Source: Telopea speciosissima (Eukaryota > Streptophyta > Magnoliopsida > Proteales > Proteaceae). From it: DNA of 64,000 nt. Numbering within the stretch: the stretch's first letter is position 1; each line of letters starts with the position of its first letter. Under the pieces are notes generated by a model, which was not told the origin of the DNA, made no database searches, and worked only from the letters and a program-made list of their open reading frames with translations. The stretch spans positions 46,243,043 through 46,307,042 of the forward strand of contig NC_057926.1 of assembly GCF_018873765.1 (NCBI RefSeq). Reading direction: 5' to 3'. Made by a program: the position numbers and the translations under genes. Positions 58,690-64,000 of the stretch are shown here, piece by piece.

Positions 58690-59812
58690 GTCTCCTACTC
58701 TATGTCGAGCTTCATTCTTTTTTCTTCCTATTAGCTCTTAGTAGATATTACTTTTTTTCTTTCTTGTAGCTCTTTGTAGAATTTACTTTTTTCCCCCCTT
58801 CATAATGTTTTCCATTTTTCCTTCTATGAAAACTTCCTATCAAGACAATCTCCAAGCGAAATACTGTTAAGACTTGCAATCTCATACCTCCCAACCGTTA
58901 TCTAGCATATGAAAAAAGAAGTTTGCAAGTCTCTTTGTTCCCCTTTCCTCTCTCTTTTCTTAATCAATATTTGAGGGACGGGGAGTCACCTGATTAAATA
59001 AACAAGTAGGGCAAATATAATTGAGGGTCAATCAGGGCCAACCTGGCCCGACCCTACCCAATCAGGGTCGGGTCGGGCTAAGGTATACCTTGACAGGGCT
59101 GGGATTGGGTTGAGGGATTGTAGGCCCTGGCAGGGCCGGGCTTGGGCTGAGTTTAAGACCCCTAGAGTTGGGTTAGGGTTTAGGGTAAGCCCGGCCCAGC
59201 CCGACCCATTGACACCTATTCCTTGGCTGGCTCAACCGTCGCTATATACTCTGTCTCTGTAGTGGACAATTCAATTGTGGACTGAAGCATCACCCTCCAA
59301 TGCCTCCATGAGATAGGTCTACCTGCTAATGTAAACATATACCTTATAATAGACCTCCGCCTATCTAAGTCACTGGCATATATAATCAATCAACGTATCC
59401 CGCCAACTTTGTGGAACCTCCCTTAGTGCTGAACATAATACCCAAATCTATAGTCTTGCTTAGATATCTGAAAACCCACCTAATTGCATTCCAATTCTTC
59501 TTTCCTAGATTACTCATGTATCGACTGACAACACTGACTGCATGAGGCAAATCTAGCTTGCTACACACCATAGCATAATAAGACTCCCAACTTTGCTAGT
59601 ATAGGGAATCAGAGACATATGCTCCACCTCCTCATGAGACTCCCAACTTCTTCATGTGTTGTAGAGCCTCGAGGCCTACGGCCCCTTAATGACCCTTTAG
59701 AAGCAACCAACCAATCCAATCGATAGAATACAAGACATCGTACCCCCAACAACATTCTCCATCGATTTCTCTCGTCTAGAGAAACTCTTTGTAGGAGATA
59801 TATGAATGACAA

Positions 59813-60503
59813 CTAAATTTAAACTACCCAGTCAAAGGATGAATGTAAACTTGTAAGGTACTACAAAAGCAAAGGTGAGAGTGAGGGAAAGAGGTAATGT
59901 TGGAGACAATGAGATTTAGAGTGGTTGGGAAACCTTGACTACATCCACTGCTAAGTGTTAACCCCACACTTGGACTTTCCACTAGAATGATTACACAATC
60001 ACCCTTACAAATGTTTTTCCGGGTTCAACAATAACCTAAATGTTTTGGCTCACAGTCACTACTGTTCGTAGTCCACAACTCCTCTCTCCTTCGATTCGAA
60101 TCGGATAAGAGATTGGTTGGAATCCCCGGAATCAGCCAAAGTTCTAAGAAATGGAATTGGAAAAAAGAACCAAAGATTTACACAGATTCAGGAATTACTG
60201 ACTAAATGAAAGGTGAAAAATAGCCAAAAGGAAAAATCTAAATACATTCAAAGCCAATTCCATAATGAGCTTTTAGAATCACTCACAATCCAAATAAGGG
60301 TATACCAATTTTTTAACCATGTCATAAACCCACAAAACAACAGTGATTAAACAACAAAACCTAGGCCTGTACCTCAAGTTCTCACAGGCTTTAATTAGTA
60401 AATAGTACAATTATTGGTTCACGAGATAACATTGGTAAAGGAGAAAAACAGAAGGAAACAAGTAAGCAAAACTTGAATTAGACAAAGAAAAATAGATTAG
60501 TTA
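59813..60503. other. Intergenic DNA, 3' flank of DUF538 gene
   Basis: No gene or repeat recognised. The 3' UTR of the minus-strand DUF538 gene probably lies at about 60300-60503. An AATAAA-type signal was not assigned with confidence. Confidence 0.4.
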
Positions 60504-60953
60504 CTAGGCTTCACCATTTTGTTGGAGATAGATCTTCTTTTCTTCTTCATTCATGAAAGATATGAGAGGGAAAGATTTGCCTACCCCCATAGCTGTCTTA
60601 AAAGTGATCTTATTGCCTTCAATATGCATCTCCACAATGGATACCCACACCATCAATTGCCTAGTCTTCACTCCTGTCATCTTCTTCATCTTCCCTTTCT
60701 CCACATAAGCTGTTGTCTCTGCAGTATAACTTGCTTTAGTGTTGGTTGCTACATTGAAATGTTCATAGGCTGACTTGCATTTCCACCACACAAATCCTGT
60801 AGCTTTCACTCTCCCACATTCTACAAGCTCTCCTGTTGGAAGAACACCACTAGGGAATCCAAGTTCTTTCATTAGTTCCTCCGAAAATCGGTCACAGGCT
60901 TCCTTTCCATAGACAATTTCTGCCCCTGCTCTTTCAGCTTCCTTGCTAGCCAT
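60504..60953 (-). CDS. DUF538 family protein
   Basis: Intact single-exon frame of 149 aa, start CATGG context at 60953, stop at 60504. The protein begins MASKEAERAGAEIVYGKEAC. It has the DUF538 pattern ELMKELGFPSGVLPTGELVE (~26-45), a central TGFVWWKCKS (~52-61), an ASYTAETTAYVEKGKMKKMTGVK stretch (~74-96) and VWVSIVEMHIEGNKITFKTA (~102-121). Many DUF538 proteins have a signal peptide. This one does not, which fits the cytosolic subgroup. The biochemical role is poorly known; the family is often stress-responsive and has been likened to lipid-binding folds. The gene has its own TATA box 78 bp upstream. No lesions. Confidence 0.93.
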   Translation of the reverse strand: MASKEAERAGAEIVYGKEACDRFSEELMKELGFPSGVLPTGELVECGRVKATGFVWWKCKSAYEHFNVATNTKASYTAETTAYVEKGKMKKMTGVKTRQLMVWVSIVEMHIEGNKITFKTAMGVGKSFPLISFMNEEEKKIYLQQNGEA

Positions 60954-61030
60954 GGAGGAACTTCTTCAAGTACCTGTTGTGAAACAGTTTTAGGTGGTTT
61001 TTGTGACAATGGCTGAGAATGAAATGGAAG

Positions 61031-61039
61031 CTATTTATA
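61031..61039 (-). promoter_or_regulatory. TATA box of the DUF538 gene
   Basis: TTTATAAATAGC on the minus strand, 78 bp upstream of the ATG. Transcription would start near 61000, leaving a leader of about 50 bases. Near-perfect match to the plant TATAAATA consensus. Confidence 0.75.
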
Positions 61040-61130
61040 AAGTAATGAAAGCAGAAGTGCAGAACCTTTTGAGGTAATGGGGAAGATAAAAGTCAATGGC
61101 TGGTTTACTATTCCAAATGTTTGATCAGGT

Positions 61131-61578
61131 TAGGGTGTCAAAACCTAACCCAAACCCACAAAACCAAACCGATCGAAACTGAATTGAATCGAAACCGATA
61201 TGAATTTATTGGATCATGTTTCAAACTGGGTTTTGTGATACTAAAACAAAACTGACCATACGGAAGCTGATAAGACACCGAATTGAAATTAAAAACAAAC
61301 AAAAAAACACTATCAAACCAATATAATCTGATAAGAAATCGATATCAACCCAAAATTCATTAAAAAACATATTTTTTGGAAAAAAATTTAGCATACTATT
61401 GTGTCTAGACATAGGGTAGTGTTCTTTTTTTTATATATTTATATGGTAAATCAAAACCGATAAAAGGAACCGAAACCGATACACCCAAATTGAATCATGT
61501 TTTGAAGTCGCTTATTTTTACATTGAAACCGATGAAGTTGAACCAAAACTAGTCCAAACCGATGGATTGACACCCCTA
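61131..61578. mobile_element. hAT MITE with 8-bp target duplication
   Basis: Begins TAGGGTGTCAAAACCTAACC and ends CCGATGGATTGACACCCCTA. Flanked by GATCAGGT (61123-61130) and GATCAAGT (61579-61586), 7 of 8 identical. The interior repeats AAACCGAT/AACCGA words. It lies about 90 bp upstream of the DUF538 TATA box. Confidence 0.9.
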
Positions 61579-61765
61579 GATCAAGTCTTCATGTCATAGC
61601 TTTGGAAGTTTGAAATTTGAATGTAATATACGGAAAGGATTTTTTTTCATTTTAAAAAGAATATTTGGTATTGCACAAGTGGTCCAGAAGTGGAAGTATT
61701 TCTTTATAAAAGATTTCTAAGGTCGCTCGTCCAATTCTGGAATCTCCAGAATACTTTAGTTGTAG

Positions 61766-61791
61766 CATTTGAGAGAGAGAGAGAGAGAGAC
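61766..61791. repeat. (GA)n microsatellite
   Basis: TTGAGAGAGAGAGAGAGAGAGA, about ten units. Confidence 0.9.
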
Positions 61792-62189
61792 TGTAAACAC
61801 ATTATTATCGGACGTGCAGTCATGGAACAATTATTCAACTCTTCTAGAATCTTTTCTTGATAAGCTCTCTATTTATTTATTTATAGGAAAAAGAACGTTA
61901 ATCGATCGTGAGACACAGAAACTGTACTGTGGCCTAAAATGACCTTCTTGCCCTTATGGGATTTCCATCCTTTCATTGGATAAGACGATCATTTCTAAAC
62001 GGTAAGAGAGGTTACTATGTCTAGGCGTGGGAGCCATGCTAGGCACGTATATTAGGACGATAAAGCCAGAATCACTCCAAGTTGCTTTCTCTTTGATAAT
62101 ATCGCCTAAAGACAATGGAATTGTTGAGAAACTCTAGTGGTCCTAAAATCTCCAATAGCCACAACATAAAGAAATAAGATGAGGGTATT

Positions 62190-62760
62190 TTCAAAGGTAT
62201 CGGAGTGGCTCGATCTGCTTCGATCATATCTCATCTCTTTTTCGCAGATGATTGTTTCATTTTTCTATCAAATGCAACTAAGAATGATGTCTTGGCTATT
62301 AAATCTATTCTTGAACTTTTTGAAGATACGCTAGGACAAATAGTGAACCTAGATAGAAGCTTTATTCACTTGTGCCAACTGCATCATGGTTTTAGTGATC
62401 GGCATGGATCGGCTGTATCGAAAAAGTTTATTTCTGGGTTTCCTTAAAAATGGGTTTTCTTGACTATTTTACCTCTTATCTGTACTGTTCCATCGATACA
62501 GTATCAGCCATGTATCAATATCGGGCACTTTCAAAACCATGCAGTATTGACCGTATCGGGCATTCTGATACCGATACCTCAAACCATGAACTGTACAGAT
62601 TCAACTTGCCGGACCTTGTCTAGAATCCTTGGTTTACACAATTATAAAATATCTGGGCACTAAATTATTTTGGCATTGTGGTAGATCCTCTTCCTTCCAA
62701 GTCATAGTTGAGAGGTTAGAGAATAAACTCTCGAGCTGGAAAATGAATTTAATATCATAG
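62190..62760 (+). pseudogene. L1-type LINE RT fragment, interrupted by a MITE
   Basis: ARSASIISHLFFADDCFIFL carries the FADD catalytic motif of non-LTR reverse transcriptases, followed by ILELFEDTLGQIVNLDRSFI. After the MITE (62384-62593), frames give RILGLHNYK, YLG-like text and VERLENKLSSWKMN, the conserved region downstream of the palm. Frameshifts and stops are present. The rest of the LINE is missing. Confidence 0.85.
62384..62593. mobile_element. MITE within LINE, relative of 45174-45326
   Basis: Left CATGGTTTTAGTGATCGG and right CCGATACCTCAAACCATG match, in inverse orientation, the ends of the MITE at 45174. The interior repeats GATCGG/ATCGGG/CCGATA. It interrupts an otherwise continuous RT reading. 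The target duplication is unclear. Confidence 0.65.
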
Positions 62761-62765
62761 GCACG

Positions 62766-62934
62766 TTCTCCTCTCAGGTTCCTTGACCGGTCATGTGCGT
62801 AGGTTCCTCTCATAGGAGGGGTGGAAATGACACCTCACCCCCTGCCCAAACACACTGCCCGGGTGGGGTGAGATTGTCATTTACGCCCTCCTATGAGAGG
62901 AACCTGTGCACGGACAGGAAATCTGAGAGGAGAA
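62766..62934. repeat. Foldback repeat with ~80-bp arms
   Basis: TTCTCCTCTCAG and CTGAGAGGAGAA are perfect outer arms. AGGTTCCTCTCATAGGAGGG pairs with CCCTCCTATGAGAGGAACCT. Inside, AAATGACACCTCACCCC pairs with GGGGTGAGATTGTCATTT. The centre is CTGCCCAAACACACTGCCCG. It is nearly all stem. Confidence 0.9.
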
Positions 62935-63300
62935 AAATTCGGGCGCACCACCCTCATCAAATCTGTCCTCTGCCATCCCAACCTATATAATATAGCCATC
63001 CGCCCATCCACTTCTTTCCCATTACGGTTTGTAATAAAATAAACTCGATCGAATGAGAGTTTTTGTGAGGTCATTAATCATCTAAAAAGAAAATCCACAC
63101 CATCTCGTGGAATGTATTGTGTAAAACCAAATAAATAACAATCACGTAAAGACCAAACCTTAATAAATGCTCTTCTTTAAAAAAAAAATTTACATGTACA
63201 TGTCATGTTGTATTCTTTATGGTCTACTTCCTTATGTGGTATTTTAGTTGTAAATTTCATGAGGTAATTGTATTTATATTCATTGAGTTAGTGTGCTCAT
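62935..63300. other. Intergenic DNA
   Basis: No gene or clear repeat recognised. Confidence 0.4.
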
Positions 63301-63615
63301 CACATTATTTATAACACTTTTTTCAGAGTCAGCATAGATATTGGATCGTATTACGAGGGACACCCCAAGCTCTAGGGGTTGAAATATTTTCTCTCTTTTT
63401 GAGGACATGGATGTGCATTTGTTTTAGATTGTTTGTAATGTTGTAACCTTTCATAAACTTTAATTATTATTTTTACCTAAATACCTCCATAGTATTTTTG
63501 TTTTTAAAAAAAAAATAAAAAAATTTCCGTTGATTTTTAAATAGACTTTCCCGATCATTTGATTACCGTCCGCGAGAGTGGGCCTATTACCTTTATCCGG
63601 GTTTGGGTCGTTACA
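63300..63615 (-). mobile_element. Gypsy-type LTR fragment
   Basis: On the minus strand it starts TGTAACGACCCAAACCCGGA TAAAGGTAATAGGCCCACTCTCGCGGACGG, the start of a chromovirus-like LTR. The fragment at 48502 has the same start. The other end was not identified, so the 63300 limit is approximate. No internal domains are in the window. Confidence 0.55.
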
Positions 63616-64000
63616 TAGGAGATAGCCGACCTCTTTTCTCCAAAGAGATCGAAATTGTAGGAACCCAACAATTAAAGTCTATCATTTTTCCATTCTGAAA
63701 GAAATATTTAAAGAAATTTACATCGTTAAGTAATTATCAACCACACCATAATCCCACGTATTACAACTACCCCCCACAATCTTACAAAGACTCCCTCGTT
63801 TAAATGCAACTTCTAAATACATATTCAAATTTAAATATAACAACTTTATCCACGTAACACCTAACTCTTATCCATACATCCAAAGCATCAGATACACGCA
63901 CTCCATGCAAGTAATTGCCTTCTCTTTTTTCTTCCTTAGAATATCTGATACAAATGATTTATGATGAAGTAGTATCTGATAAAGCCATAGTTGTGCACTT
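63616..64000. other. Terminal intergenic DNA
   Basis: Nothing recognised. Confidence 0.4.

Larger units (their letters stand above)
57036..59218. mobile_element. hAT-like non-autonomous element, 2183 bp, nested in Copia
   Basis: Begins TAGGGGTGTCAAAAAAGCCT and ends CCCGACCCATTGACACCTA; the termini are inverted (TAGGGGTGTCAA and TAGGTGTCAA). A perfect 8-bp duplication TTCCTTGG flanks it at 57028-57035 and 59219-59226, as expected for hAT. Both subterminal regions (57055-57230 and 59020-59210) repeat GGGCCGGGC/GGGTCGGG and CCCGGCCCAGCC words. No transposase is present. The interior is unlike the ends and contains gene-like pieces (57420-57760 and 58340-58690). Confidence 0.9.
56740..59812 (-). 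pseudogene. Copia retrotransposon RT/RNase H remnant, split by hAT insertion
   Basis: Minus strand, 59640-59386: SLYYAMVCSKLDLPHAVSVV and SRYMSNLGKKNWNAIRWVFR, the Copia RT C-terminus. 59310-59227: STIELSTTETEYIATVEPAK, the start of RNase H. After the inserted element it continues at 57018-56785: LAGLVHELGSKQEG, HCDSQNVIHLAKNQVFHVKT, KHIDMRLHKIKELV and TDMLTKPV. The two halves join exactly at the TTCCTTGG target duplication. Stops (GAATGAGTCTAG) and frameshifts show it was dead. It is a relic of a Tork/SIRE-like Copia element. No LTRs were identified. Confidence 0.9.

Overview
The window is nuclear DNA of a flowering plant. Genes are sparse and interrupted by introns with GT-AG boundaries. 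Most of the sequence is remnants of LINEs, Copia LTR elements, tRNA-derived SINEs, hAT-like MITEs and foldback repeats. The recognisable genes are typical plant families: a MIK2-type LRR receptor kinase, SEN1-like superfamily-1 helicases, a TOM1-like membrane protein, OSTC and a DUF538 protein. I cannot name the species. A eudicot or magnoliid is plausible, but nothing seen is diagnostic.

Layout. 1-775: 3' end of an RTE-type LINE. 2.98-4.33 kb: the 3' half of a TOM1-like gene (+). 7.2-11.9 kb: a LINE 3' end, then the C-terminal part of an LRR receptor kinase (-) whose 2.3 kb intron holds an LTR-like element. The kinase's 5' half is lost in a 100-N gap at 11895-11994. 12.0-18.6 kb: a satellite-like array of ~350-375 bp monomers with a higher-order period of about 3 kb. 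Most monomers carry a short palindrome. 18.7-26.1 kb: helicase copy 1 (-), a pseudogene with three disabling indels; its last exon is cut off by the array. 26-32 kb: duplicated 5' flank, foldback repeats, two SINEs and a tRNA-Gly(CCC). 32.8-34.2 kb: two same-strand LTRs. 36.0-43.3 kb: helicase copy 2 (-), eight exons, open throughout (1076 aa). 44.7-45.4 kb: the upstream block shared with copy 1. 46.0-48.2 kb: L1-type LINE pseudogene. 48.9-49.4 kb: OSTC (+), intact and intronless. 51.6-52.4 kb: second RTE LINE end. 56.7-59.8 kb: Copia pseudogene (-) split by a 2.2 kb hAT-like element with a perfect 8-bp target duplication and gene-like cargo. 60.5-60.95 kb: DUF538 gene (-). 61.1-62.9 kb: hAT MITE, LINE RT fragment with a MITE inside, and a foldback repeat.

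Three genes look intact: helicase copy 2, OSTC and the DUF538 gene; the tRNA also looks functional. They are not an operon and share no obvious pathway. The most informative structures are the decayed/intact helicase pair with a third partial copy of its 5' end, the higher-order array that ends inside one copy, the hAT element with captured gene-like DNA, and a family of short foldback repeats seen at six or more places.
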